Shown: positions 1 through 7,931, numbered from the stretch's first letter. The stretch: DNA of 13,920 bases from GCA-2786165 sp964625775 (GCA_964625775.1 CAZVEH010000057.1:1-13920), one strand, 5' to 3'. Made by a program: numbers and translations. The notes: generated from the sequence alone by a model not told the origin.

Positions 1-44
1 TCTTTTTTCAAGTGTTTTTTCATTATTTTTATTTTACAAGTACC

Positions 45-90
45 ACACGACAGGATCCCTCGCTGCGCTCGGGATGACGTGGGGAGTTAC
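45..90 (+). repeat. Short dispersed repeat, left copy
   Basis: This 46-base segment recurs almost exactly, in inverted orientation, at 13873-13920. The only difference seen is a two-base insertion (AG) in the right copy. A shorter diverged copy lies at 2386-2413. The core has partial dyad symmetry (ATCCC...GGGAT around CGCTGCG), so it could fold as a small hairpin. It lies outside any credible gene: an open frame on the minus strand runs through it (34-240) but has no recognisable protein features. It resembles the short GC-rich palindromic repeats scattered through intergenic DNA of many bacteria. No function can be assigned. Confidence 0.8.
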
Positions 91-238
91 ACTCTTTCCG
101 ATTAATGACCAAATTAAAAACAGAAACGAACAAATAGATCGAGTTTTTGCGTAAGTCCTAAGAGAATTAGCCAAAGTCGAGTAGATGTATTTGGCAAAAT
201 CATTGATAATACTGAAAATCATTTTTCTATGCGTGATC

Positions 239-1030
239 ATGAAAATCAGTATTATCGGTTATGGCAATATGGCTGCTGCGATCTGCAAAAGACTATTACT
301 CTGCGCAGAGTACGAATTATTTGTGTCGGCTCCATCTCTTGCTACAGGTCAATCACAACCTCGTTTGCACACGCATTCTTCTAATATCGCAGTCCTAGCA
401 GAAGCGGATGTGGTCATCCTTGCGGTAAAACCCAATCAAATGGCCGTGGTTTTAGAGGAGATTCGCTCAGATCTTCGACCTAATCTTTTGCTCATTTCCG
501 TAGCAGCAGGCCTTGGTTTTGAATGGTTTCAATCTTATCTGCCCGCCAATACACCTTTGGTACGTGCTTTACCGAACCTTGCCGCTGCTTGTGGTCAATC
601 CGCAACTCCCTTGGTTGCTAATGCATGGGTATCACCTTTGCAACGCGATCAGGCCGCTGCGCTATTCCAGTACTGTGGAAAAATAACGTGGGCGCAGTGT
701 GAACAGGATCTAGATGCTTACACCGCACTCTCTGGGAGTGGCGTGGCCTATGTATTGATGTTTACAGAAGCAATGCGTCAGGGCGCTATAGCCTTAGGCT
801 TGCAGGAGGATATTGCCTCTGAATTTGCCATTCAAACCTTACAGGGTGCAGCCAGCCTAGCGGCATTGCCAAACCAAACTTTACGTGATTTGCAAGAAAA
901 AATCACCTCTAAAGCGGGAACTACTGCAGCAGCACTTGCAGTGTTTACCAAACACCAACTCACTGATATTGTTTTGGCTGCTATGACCGCAGCTGTAGAA
1001 CGATCACAAACTTTACGTAGTAAGGAATAA
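239..1030 (+). CDS. proC: Pyrroline-5-carboxylate reductase
   Basis: Catalyses the last step of proline synthesis, reducing 1-pyrroline-5-carboxylate with NAD(P)H in the cytoplasm. From the ATG at 239 the product is 263 residues, the usual family length. Visible are the N-terminal Rossmann motif GYGNMA (residues 7-12), the AVKP segment near 62-65, the RALPN segment near 110-114, and the C-terminal dimer/substrate region with ALSGSG (163-168) followed by TSKAGTT (223-229), which replaces the more usual TSPGGTT. An in-frame ATG at 185 would add 18 residues ahead of the nucleotide-binding strand, which is atypical, so 239 is preferred. No clear Shine-Dalgarno precedes either start. The next gene begins two bases after the stop, so they are cotranscribed. 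The yggS-type gene often found before proC is not in the window. Confidence 0.95.
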   Translation: MKISIIGYGNMAAAICKRLLLCAEYELFVSAPSLATGQSQPRLHTHSSNIAVLAEADVVILAVKPNQMAVVLEEIRSDLRPNLLLISVAAGLGFEWFQSYLPANTPLVRALPNLAAACGQSATPLVANAWVSPLQRDQAAALFQYCGKITWAQCEQDLDAYTALSGSGVAYVLMFTEAMRQGAIALGLQEDIASEFAIQTLQGAASLAALPNQTLRDLQEKITSKAGTTAAALAVFTKHQLTDIVLAAMTAAVERSQTLRSKE

Positions 1031-1031
1031 C

Positions 1032-1607
1032 ATGTCTGGATTACTTTCTGTAGGCTATTTTCTGGTAAGCGTTTTATTTGGGATGATCACCTTCATTCTA
1101 TGGGCAAGATTTGGATTGCAATATTTTCGGGTCAGTAGTTTACACCCCATGAGCAAAGTCATTCATCGCTTCACCGATCCCATCATCCATCCAGTGGCAA
1201 GTATTTTACAAATCAGAGTCACGCGCACTCAACGATTTGATTGGGTGTGTTTTGGGATTTTGGTGGTGGTGGAATGGGTCAAATTTCTTATCATCGGTGC
1301 AATCTATTTTGGACATGCCAGTTTATGGACATTAACCCTCATATACACCGCAGCTGATCTGATCATTCAACCTTGTGATTTGCTGTTTTATGCCCTGGTC
1401 ATCCGTGTCATCATGAGTTGGGTCAACCCTAATTGGCAACATCCTTTGGCCAGTGTGTTATATGACATCACTGAACCCATGCTACAGCGTATACGTCGAC
1501 ATATACCGCATATCTCTGGGTTTGATATCTCTCCCTTTATCATGATGATGATTTTAAAAATCATCACCTTATTTGTCAGCGCATCTTTGCCTTTTCATGT
1601 GATCTGA
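1032..1607 (+). CDS. yggT: YggT family integral membrane protein
   Basis: The 191-residue product is a hydrophobic protein with two copies of the YGGT unit, each a pair of membrane segments linked by a short polar loop. The first covers roughly residues 5-95 (with FTDPIIHPV) and the second roughly 100-190 (with ITEPMLQRIRRHIP and the DISPFI segment). Length matches the two-repeat YggT proteins of gammaproteobacteria. The ATG lies two bases after the proC stop, matching the common proC-yggT gene order. The exact function is not established; the family has been linked to osmotic or ion homeostasis and, in some lineages, to envelope or division processes. Assignment to the family is secure, the role is not. 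Confidence 0.92.
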   Translation: MSGLLSVGYFLVSVLFGMITFILWARFGLQYFRVSSLHPMSKVIHRFTDPIIHPVASILQIRVTRTQRFDWVCFGILVVVEWVKFLIIGAIYFGHASLWTLTLIYTAADLIIQPCDLLFYALVIRVIMSWVNPNWQHPLASVLYDITEPMLQRIRRHIPHISGFDISPFIMMMILKIITLFVSASLPFHVI

Positions 1608-1621
1608 TCACCCACTGTTTT

Positions 1622-1677
1622 GCCATCCTGGCAGGCGGAATCCATGGCTCAAACATAGATCCCGCCTGTGAGGTGGC
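1622..1677. repeat. Imperfect inverted repeat between convergent genes
   Basis: The arms at 1622-1642 and 1658-1677 pair over about 20 positions, with a near-perfect inner stem (CAGGCGGAATC against GATCCCGCCTG) and a 15-base loop. The structure lies in the 94-base gap between the ends of yggT (+) and the orphan gene on the other strand. It may stop transcription from both sides, but no uridine run follows the stem on either strand. It is equally likely to be a remnant of a small palindromic repeat element. Confidence 0.55.
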
Positions 1678-1701
1678 AGCGGCACGAACGATAAGATTGG
1701 T

Positions 1702-2301
1702 TTATAGGCCTAGGCCTCGAGAAGGAACAAGGCCCACATTACTTCGAGAAGTCTGTTCATTGTAAGTTTGAAAAAAACCAAACCCTACGGCTGAGGCACC
1801 CAACATCATGGCCGCGCTGCTAAAAAACAAAGCTGTACCTTGTGTAGCCATAGCCAGACTTGCCCAGCCCAAAACAAATACCAACGCACCCCATTGTGTC
1901 ATTGGGGTTTTCAATGAGGCACACAACAGCTGAAATGATGAGGTTACCCCAGGTTGGTTGGATCCTTTCACACTACTATGAGATTCACAGATAGGATGAT
2001 CTTTGCGGCTAGGCTCTGTGGCGATTGTGACACGCAGGGAAGTTGTAGTTCGAGGTGTTGCAGCTCTATCAGGGCTCTTGAGAATAGATCGACCCGGAGT
2101 TGATCGACCCGGAGTTGTGGGTGTCGTTTGTGCTGATCTTGCCGCCACTGAAACTGAATATAGTGGATCTTTAAGAGGCGTAAAATGTGAAGTTTCGTAT
2201 TGCATAAGCCTAGCTGAAAACTCATCCTCCCCATTGGGCGTTCCAGGGCTACCCATGCTCTTTAAAAAATAAGGTGTACCCGTAACAGAGTCTCTATCCA
2301 T
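1702..2301 (-). CDS. Orphan protein, disordered N-terminus and membrane hairpin
   Basis: I do not recognise this 199-residue protein. Residues 1-130 are polar and rich in Pro, Ser and Thr, probably disordered, with a tandem TPGRS-TPGRS (63-72) encoded by an exact 15-base DNA duplication. Residues 137-153 and 156-178 are two hydrophobic segments split by a short polar turn, a likely membrane hairpin, followed by a short polar tail. There is no signal peptide. The start is well supported: an AGAGGA-type Shine-Dalgarno lies about seven bases before the ATG. The gene stands alone and is convergent with yggT. A polar disordered region plus a C-terminal hairpin is compatible with a secreted effector inserting in host membranes, but also with an ordinary inner-membrane protein; this is inference only. 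Confidence 0.72.
   Translation of the reverse strand: MDRDSVTGTPYFLKSMGSPGTPNGEDEFSARLMQYETSHFTPLKDPLYSVSVAARSAQTTPTTPGRSTPGRSILKSPDRAATPRTTTSLRVTIATEPSRKDHPICESHSSVKGSNQPGVTSSFQLLCASLKTPMTQWGALVFVLGWASLAMATQGTALFFSSAAMMLGASAVGFGFFQTYNEQTSRSNVGLVPSRGLGL
2087..2116. repeat. 15-bp exact tandem duplication in a coding region
   Basis: The unit GATCGACCCGGAGTT occurs twice head to tail (2087-2101 and 2102-2116) inside the orphan gene on the minus strand. It preserves the reading frame and encodes two TPGRS units. The identity of the copies suggests a recent slippage event. Confidence 0.9.
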
Positions 2302-2385
2302 ACATCATCCTCTTAGAAGGAAAAAAAATATTTTTTCAAATGAATGACGTACGTTTCGTGTACAGCAAAAATCGCTGTGCTGCTA

Positions 2386-2413
2386 GGAGATCCTTCGCTT
2401 GCTCAGGGTGACG
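2386..2413 (+). repeat. Diverged copy of the dispersed repeat
   Basis: The sequence beginning GGAGATCCTTCGCT and ending GGGTGACG matches the core of the repeats at 45-90 and 13873-13920 with a few substitutions and one missing base. It has the same orientation as the left copy and lies in an intergenic gap, as the other copies do. Confidence 0.65.
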
Positions 2414-2578
2414 ATGCATCCAAGATCAGGGTGAGTTAATCATTTAAGATCAGGATAACGGAGCCTTCGATCTCGCAATAACAAATCATTCGAAAATTGA
2501 ATTGACTATACTGTCGGCCCAAAAATAAATCAATGTATTTTTTATAACAGCATGTATTCTAATCATGTCTTAAAAATT

Positions 2579-2607
2579 TTGACTAAATGCACAAATTTAG
2601 GTATAAA
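2579..2607 (+). promoter_or_regulatory. Sigma-70 promoter for rimO block
   Basis: A TTGACT hexamer (2579-2584) and a TATAAA hexamer (2602-2607) are separated by exactly 17 bases. Transcription would begin near 2614, giving a leader of about 20 bases before the rimO ATG. Confidence 0.7.
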
Positions 2608-2633
2608 GTCACTTTTTAAAAACCATAGATGGG

Positions 2634-3959
2634 ATGATGAAACACACCGTAGGATTTGTAAGTTTGGGCTGTCCCAAAGCATTGGTTGACTCTGAACGAA
2701 TCATCACCCAATTGCGTGCGCAGGGTTATGAACTGGTATCTACATTTAAAGATGCTGGTGTTGTTGTGATCAATACCTGTGGATTCATTGATGCCGCGGT
2801 CGAGGAGTCGTTGGATACGATTCGCGAGGCCATGCAAGAAAATGGTCGGGTGATCGTCACCGGCTGCTTGGGTGCAAAAGCAGACATGATTCGTAAAGCC
2901 TGTCCCGATGTCTTACACATCAGTGGTCCCCATGCTTACGAAAGTGTGGTACAGGCAGTCCACGAGCATTTGCCCCCGCCAACAGATCCGTTTACATCAT
3001 TGATTCCACCGCAAGGCATCAAATTAACACCACGCCATTACGCTTATTTAAAAATTTCCGAGGGATGCAATCAAAAATGTACTTTTTGTATTATTCCAAG
3101 CATGCGTGGTCGCTTACAAAGCTACCCTATGACACAAGTGCTCACTGAAGCCAAACGTCTGAAAGAAGCCGGGGTCAAAGAATTGCTGGTCATTTCGCAA
3201 GATACCAGTGCATATGGCGTAGATACCAAATATGAATCGGTTGTTTGGCAAGATAAAACACTGCGAACCCGTTTTTATGATTTATGTGAACAACTGGGAC
3301 AAATGGATCTTTGGGTCAGACTGCACTATGTGTACCCGTATCCGCATGTCGATGAGATCATGCCTTTGATGCGCGATGGCTTGATTCTCCCGTATTTGGA
3401 CATTCCATTACAACACGCTAGCCGACGAGTATTGCAAGCCATGAAACGTCCCGCCAGTAGCGAAAACACTTTGCAGCGTATCCAAAATTGGCGCAGCATT
3501 TGTCCTGATCTCACCATTCGGTCCACCTTTATTGTGGGATTTCCCGGGGAAACAGACGCGGAATTTGAAGAGCTGCTGACCTTTCTCGAAGAAGCTCAAC
3601 TGGATCGTGTGGGATGTTTTCAATACTCACCTGTGGAAGGTGCCAAAGCAAACGACTTGGCTGATCCTGTGCCAGAAGCCGTGAAAGAGGAACGCTACCA
3701 TCGCTTTATGCAAGTACAAGCTGAAATCTCGTATCGCCGCTTACAAGCCAAAGTCGGCAGCCAGCAAACAGTACTCATCGACGCCATCACCCAGGATAAA
3801 ATCATTGCCCGCAGCAAAGCTGATGCCCCAGAAATAGACGGATTAGTCTATATAGAGCCATTCGCACAAGCACAAGTAGGTAGCCTGATCACTGTGGATA
3901 TTACCCAAGCAGATGATTATGATTTATTTGGGGTTAAAACCTGCCCAACTACGATCTAG
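2634..3959 (+). CDS. rimO: Ribosomal protein S12 methylthiotransferase RimO
   Basis: A radical-SAM enzyme that methylthiolates the conserved aspartate of ribosomal protein S12. The 441 residues show the full three-domain order. The N-terminal methylthiotransferase domain (about 5-115) has cluster cysteines C13 (SLGCPK), C49 (NTCGF) and C78 (TGCLG). The radical-SAM domain carries C145-x3-C149-x2-C152 (CNQKCTFC). A C-terminal TRAM domain occupies roughly 375-437. The SLGCPKALVDSER opening is typical of RimO rather than the tRNA enzyme MiaB. Two consecutive ATGs (2634, 2637) could start translation, and neither has a strong Shine-Dalgarno. The downstream transporter gene follows closely and may overlap the 3' end if an earlier start is used. 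Confidence 0.96.
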   Translation: MMKHTVGFVSLGCPKALVDSERIITQLRAQGYELVSTFKDAGVVVINTCGFIDAAVEESLDTIREAMQENGRVIVTGCLGAKADMIRKACPDVLHISGPHAYESVVQAVHEHLPPPTDPFTSLIPPQGIKLTPRHYAYLKISEGCNQKCTFCIIPSMRGRLQSYPMTQVLTEAKRLKEAGVKELLVISQDTSAYGVDTKYESVVWQDKTLRTRFYDLCEQLGQMDLWVRLHYVYPYPHVDEIMPLMRDGLILPYLDIPLQHASRRVLQAMKRPASSENTLQRIQNWRSICPDLTIRSTFIVGFPGETDAEFEELLTFLEEAQLDRVGCFQYSPVEGAKANDLADPVPEAVKEERYHRFMQVQAEISYRRLQAKVGSQQTVLIDAITQDKIIARSKADAPEIDGLVYIEPFAQAQVGSLITVDITQADDYDLFGVKTCPTTI

Positions 3960-4029
3960 AATTGTACCGGACAATCTGATATACTTCGCGCGAAAATCGA
4001 TAGGGTTATTCGTCCTTGTAGGAGTGATT

Positions 4030-5298
4030 TTGTCCCATTCGTCTGGCCGTCATCATACTGGTGCTATCTCAGAGTCATTACAATCGTGGTTGGTTTGTCT
4101 GACTGCTGGGTTGTTTTTTTTCTATGAATTCTTTCAGCTTAACTTATTTGATGTGATTAATCCCAGTTTGTCCATGGACTTCCATATTCAAGCTGTCCAA
4201 TTAAGCTGGATGTCTAGTGCTTTTGTGTGGGCAAATGTCTTATTTTTATTACCCGCTGGTTTTATTTTAGATCGCTACCCTGTACGTTGGGTGATCCTAT
4301 CCGCCCTACTGTCTTGTATCATCGGTACATTTGGCTTCGCACTCACCCACTCTTTTGTTTGGGCAGTGTTTTTCCATGCCCTTACTGGTGTGGGCAATGC
4401 CTTTAGTTTTCTATCCTGCGTGGTATTAGTCACCCGGTGGTTTTCTCCTCAGCAGCAAGCCTTTGTCATAGGCTGCATTGTCACCATGGCTTTTTTGGGC
4501 GGCATGATGGCACATACGCCCTTTGCATATTTGGCCAATCACTTGGGTTGGCGTTCAGCGATGTGGGTTGATGCATTTTTGGGTGTATTCTTCCTGATTT
4601 TAATCGCATGGGTTGTACGCAACCCCAAACAATACAAAGCTCGCTCCTCTTTATCCAACACCTGGCTCAAGGACATCAAGCATTCTGCTACGAATCCTCA
4701 AAACTGGTTGGCCGGAGTTTATACAGCATGTCTGAATTTGCCAATCATGGTGTTGTGCGCCCTTTGGGGCGGTAGTTATCTCATGACGGTGCACCACATT
4801 GATGTATTAGTGGCATCTAATATTGTCAGCCTTATTTTCTTTGGGAGCATTATTGGCTGCCCTCTTATGGGTTGGTTATCTGATAAACAACGTCAACGTA
4901 AACCTATTATGATTGCTGGTGCGTTATTGACTGGGCTGACTCTTTTTCCGTTATGTCTCAAAGTCGAACTATCCACATATGAACTGTCCTTGATTTTCTT
5001 TGCGCTGGGCTTATTTACCAGTACTCAAGTCATTTCTTATCCATTGATAGCAGAAAGCAATCCTGCGTCTAATACGGGTTCTGCCACAGGATTGGCTTCG
5101 GTGATTATTATGGGCTCTGCAGGCTTAGCACAAGTCTTGTTTGGGTGGCTGATGCTGTATCATAGTCATCTTCATACCGTTGATATCAACGATTTTCGCT
5201 TTGCATTCTGGATCTTTCCAATCGCAACTTTCCTGGCATTGATTGCAGGTATCTTGCTGCAAGAAACAGATTGTAAACCTTTAAAAACATTGGAGTGA
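4030..5298 (+). CDS. MFS transporter, Pht-like (first of tandem pair)
   Basis: A 12-segment major facilitator superfamily permease of the inner membrane, clearly paralogous to the next gene: both share FFFYEF, DFHIQ, LSC-IGTF, GWRS and VISY segments in order. The motif-A loop between segments 2 and 3 is LDRYPVR (about 80-86), and the matching central loop is GWLSDKQRQRKP (about 281-292). I choose a TTG start at 4030 because GGAG lies five bases before it and the resulting 422 residues align end to end with the 425-residue sister. The open frame extends back to an ATG at 3913, which would overlap rimO by 47 bases and add 39 residues. The family resemblance is to Legionella Pht/Francisella Fpt permeases, which import amino acids or nucleosides. 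Position before deoB favours a nucleoside, by inference. Confidence 0.85.
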   Translation: MSHSSGRHHTGAISESLQSWLVCLTAGLFFFYEFFQLNLFDVINPSLSMDFHIQAVQLSWMSSAFVWANVLFLLPAGFILDRYPVRWVILSALLSCIIGTFGFALTHSFVWAVFFHALTGVGNAFSFLSCVVLVTRWFSPQQQAFVIGCIVTMAFLGGMMAHTPFAYLANHLGWRSAMWVDAFLGVFFLILIAWVVRNPKQYKARSSLSNTWLKDIKHSATNPQNWLAGVYTACLNLPIMVLCALWGGSYLMTVHHIDVLVASNIVSLIFFGSIIGCPLMGWLSDKQRQRKPIMIAGALLTGLTLFPLCLKVELSTYELSLIFFALGLFTSTQVISYPLIAESNPASNTGSATGLASVIIMGSAGLAQVLFGWLMLYHSHLHTVDINDFRFAFWIFPIATFLALIAGILLQETDCKPLKTLE

Positions 5299-5300
5299 TA

Positions 5301-6578
5301 ATGGACATAGTGCATGACTATCAGAATGAGTCAGCTACTGGAAGAGCACGATGGTTGCCTTGGTGCATTTGTTTCGCTGCGTCTTTATTTTTCTTTTATG
5401 AATTTATTCAAGGAAATATGTTCGCATCGATTGCCGACGATATCATGCGTGATTTTCATATCCAGGCAGACAATTTAACCTATTTATCCAGTGTGTATTA
5501 TCTTTCCAATGTTTTGTTTTTATTTGTGGCTGGGATCACATTAGACCGATTTTCAGCCAAAAAAACCATTCTAATTGCCATGCTGTCTTGTGTGATTGGT
5601 ACGTTTGTTTTCGCATATGCTCACTCCTTTACTTTGGCTTTGATATGTCGCTTTGTCACTGGAATTGGTAGTGCCTTTTGCTTTCTAGGACCTATCCGTA
5701 TTGCTTCACGTTGGTTTCCTCCCAAGCGTATGGCCATGGTGACTGGGCTGATTGTGACCATTGCAATGACAGGCGGTATGTTGTCACAGTATCCATTGAC
5801 AAAATTGGTACTTTATATTGGTTGGCGATCTTCCATGATTTGGTTAGGTTGGCTGGGACTGTGCATCCTGGGCCTGATGCTGGTCTTCATCCAAGACAAG
5901 CCAGCCACAGATACCTCGCAACCCAGAATTGGTATTTTAGCCAGCGCAAAAATCGCATATCTCAATCCTCAAACCATTCGTGCTGCAATGTATGCAAGCT
6001 TAATGAACATGGCAGTGGCGGTATTTGGTGCCGTTATGGGTTCTCTGTATTTGATGCAACGTTTGGACATCACCAAAGAAAAAGCATCGCTGATCAATTC
6101 TATGATATTTTTAGGTGCGATCATTGGCGGTCCATTGATGGGATGGATTTCAGACAAATGGGGCGTACGGATCAAACCTATGAAATACGGTGCACTGGCT
6201 TCTTTGCTCACCGTTGCGATCATTCTTTATGTGCCACTGACCTACGCTCCTATGTTGATCTTATTCTTTTTATTAGGGTTATTCACAGCGTCACAAGTCA
6301 TTTCTTATGCCCTGGTTGCAGAGTCCAGCTCTTCGGCCATCACTGCTACAGCCGTGAGCATTGTGTCCATTTTAACCCAAAGTGGTTATATATTGTATCA
6401 AAATATATTCAGCATCTTATTATTGCGTCATGGTGATATGCGCATGATCAACGGTGTACCTATTTATTCTCTAGGAGACTACCAATACGCAGCCACCATT
6501 TTACCCCTAGGATTGATGGTAGCCTTTGCTATTTTATATGGCTTGCGAGAAACGAATTGCCGCCGTGCAAAAGGATAA
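5301..6578 (+). CDS. MFS transporter, Pht-like (second of tandem pair)
   Basis: A 425-residue inner-membrane permease of the major facilitator superfamily with about 12 membrane segments. LDRFSAKK (81-88) and GWISDKWG (281-288) occupy the two conserved cytoplasmic loops, and LFFFYEFIQGNMF lies in segment 1. It is paralogous to the preceding gene over its whole length. The ATG at 5301 has GGAG five bases upstream, within the end of the previous gene. A GTG at 5295 is an alternative start that would overlap the previous stop. The deoB ATG follows three bases after this stop, so the transporters and deoB are almost certainly one transcript. Substrate is unproven; pairing with phosphopentomutase suggests a nucleoside such as the thymidine attributed to PhtC/PhtD in Legionella. 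Confidence 0.88.
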   Translation: MDIVHDYQNESATGRARWLPWCICFAASLFFFYEFIQGNMFASIADDIMRDFHIQADNLTYLSSVYYLSNVLFLFVAGITLDRFSAKKTILIAMLSCVIGTFVFAYAHSFTLALICRFVTGIGSAFCFLGPIRIASRWFPPKRMAMVTGLIVTIAMTGGMLSQYPLTKLVLYIGWRSSMIWLGWLGLCILGLMLVFIQDKPATDTSQPRIGILASAKIAYLNPQTIRAAMYASLMNMAVAVFGAVMGSLYLMQRLDITKEKASLINSMIFLGAIIGGPLMGWISDKWGVRIKPMKYGALASLLTVAIILYVPLTYAPMLILFFLLGLFTASQVISYALVAESSSSAITATAVSIVSILTQSGYILYQNIFSILLLRHGDMRMINGVPIYSLGDYQYAATILPLGLMVAFAILYGLRETNCRRAKG

Positions 6579-6581
6579 ATA

Positions 6582-7811
6582 ATGACCCTGCCTCGTGTTT
6601 GTATTCTGCTCATGGATTCTTTAGGGATCGGCGCTAGTTTAGATGCTGGTTTGTATGGAGACGAAGGAGCGAACACATTTGGACATATTGTAGAAGCATG
6701 TCGTGACAACAGAGCCAATCAAGAGGGCTTACGATCCGGCCCTTTACACATCCCAAATTTGGCGCGTCGAGGCTTGTATCATGCTGCTGTGGCCAGCTCT
6801 GGATCAGATGTGTATGATTTGTCAACATTGGCCGAGCCCGAGGGCTATTTTGGCTATGCTGTGGAACAAAGTTTGGGCAAAGATACGCCCAGCGGGCATT
6901 GGGAAATTGCGGGTGTGCCAGTGATGTTTCCTTGGGGATATTTTCCAAAAGAAACCCCATGTTTTCCACAATCTTTGATTCAAAATTTGATCCAGCAAGG
7001 GCAGATCCCCGGTGTTTTAGGCCAAATTCACGCATCTGGCACCGATATCATTAACCAGCTCGGCGAAGAGCAGGTTTTGAGTGGATGCCCAATTCTTTAC
7101 ACGTCTGCAGATAGCGTGTTGCAAATTGCCGCACACGAAGAGCATTTTGGGTTGGAACGTCTCTACGCCTTGTGTGAATTGGCACGTACGTTGGTCGATC
7201 CTTTACACATAGGTCGAGTCATTGCTAGACCTTTTGTCGGCAAACCGCAGGCGTTCAAACGCACTGGTAATCGCCGTGATTACGCCACCCCGCCACCCAA
7301 ACCCACCTTACTTGATTATTTGAGTAGAGCAGGTCGAGACGTGATTGCCATTGGCAAAGTCAGTGATATTTTTGCTCATCAAGGGATGACCCAATCCATC
7401 AAAGCAGATGGGAATGATGCCTTGTTTGATGCCACAATTGCTGCCATGCGTACTGCAGCACCTGGTAGCTTGATCTTTAGTAATTTTGTTGATTTTGACT
7501 CATCGTTTGGTCATCGCCGGGATACGATCGGTTACGCCCATGCCTTAGAAGCGTTTGATGCACGTATGCCAGAATTGGATGCTGTGCTCAACAAGGATGA
7601 TTTGGTCATCATTGCAGCTGATCATGGCTGCGACCCTACCCTACCAGGTTCTGATCACACCCGTGAACACATCCCCGTATTGGCTTTTGGTCCCAATACA
7701 CCGAGTCGTTTTATCGGTCGACGTGATACCTTTGCCGATATAGGTCAAAGCATTGCCCAGTACCTGTCCATTGCTCCTTTGGATTTTGGCAATTCATTTA
7801 TAGTGGACTAA
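6582..7811 (+). CDS. deoB: Phosphopentomutase
   Basis: Interconverts (deoxy)ribose 1-phosphate and 5-phosphate, joining nucleoside breakdown to central carbon metabolism. The 409-residue protein belongs to the alkaline-phosphatase superfamily. D12 (LLMDSLGIG) and the catalytic threonine T102 (GKDTPSGHWE) are present. The metal-binding residues D306, H311, D347, H348 and H359 have the same relative spacing as those described for the Bacillus cereus enzyme (5, 36, 1 and 11 residues apart). The cap domain between about 105 and 225 is intact. AAGGA lies six bases before the ATG. No deoA, deoC, deoD or nucleoside phosphorylase gene is in the window, so the source of the pentose 1-phosphate must be encoded elsewhere. 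Confidence 0.96.
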   Translation: MTLPRVCILLMDSLGIGASLDAGLYGDEGANTFGHIVEACRDNRANQEGLRSGPLHIPNLARRGLYHAAVASSGSDVYDLSTLAEPEGYFGYAVEQSLGKDTPSGHWEIAGVPVMFPWGYFPKETPCFPQSLIQNLIQQGQIPGVLGQIHASGTDIINQLGEEQVLSGCPILYTSADSVLQIAAHEEHFGLERLYALCELARTLVDPLHIGRVIARPFVGKPQAFKRTGNRRDYATPPPKPTLLDYLSRAGRDVIAIGKVSDIFAHQGMTQSIKADGNDALFDATIAAMRTAAPGSLIFSNFVDFDSSFGHRRDTIGYAHALEAFDARMPELDAVLNKDDLVIIAADHGCDPTLPGSDHTREHIPVLAFGPNTPSRFIGRRDTFADIGQSIAQYLSIAPLDFGNSFIVD

Positions 7812-7889
7812 ACATACGTCTGGAACAAAGTAGATAAAGCCCGCTTTACACAAGCCTACCCTACAATTTAAGGCCAGACCTCCCTGCTT

Positions 7890-7931
7890 TTGATTAAGTA
7901 CCCATCAATGACTATACTGATACGTATACGT
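7890..7931 (+). promoter_or_regulatory. Promoter with palindrome at the start site
   Basis: TTGATT (7890-7895) and TATACT (7913-7918) are separated by exactly 17 bases. A perfect 10-base palindrome, ACGTATACGT (7922-7931), overlaps the expected transcription start and could be an operator. The region lies between the deoB stop and the 600-residue gene, so that gene can be transcribed on its own. Confidence 0.65.

Larger units (their letters stand above)
2302..2633. other. 332-base intergenic region upstream of rimO
   Basis: This AT-rich gap between two divergent genes holds no credible gene. It contains an A/T palindrome near 2324-2336, a diverged copy of the dispersed repeat (2386-2413), two direct copies of AAGATCAGG (2422-2430 and 2446-2454), and the rimO promoter at its right end. 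The promoter of the leftward orphan gene should also lie here. A TTGAAA hexamer on the minus strand near 2336 is the only candidate -35 I see for it, and its -10 is poor. Confidence 0.7.

Noticed and set aside
34..240. 68-residue open frame on the minus strand crossing the left repeat
   Set aside because: The frame is open only because the GC-rich repeat happens to lack stops; no protein features, no good ribosome site, and it overlaps the start of proC.
2507..2512. TATACT hexamer upstream of rimO
   Set aside because: No acceptable -35 at 16-18 bases, and a much better promoter lies at 2579-2607.
5678..6436. 252-residue open frame in another frame inside the second MFS gene
   Set aside because: Cys/His-rich, with no recognisable domain, and entirely within a strong gene; a typical shadow frame.
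6634..7035. 133-residue antisense frame inside deoB
   Set aside because: It lies fully opposite conserved catalytic coding sequence and shows no protein-like pattern.
7831..7846. TAAAGCCCGCTTTA as a terminator for deoB
   Set aside because: Five-base stem of mostly A-T pairs, a four-base loop and no uridine run; too weak to call.
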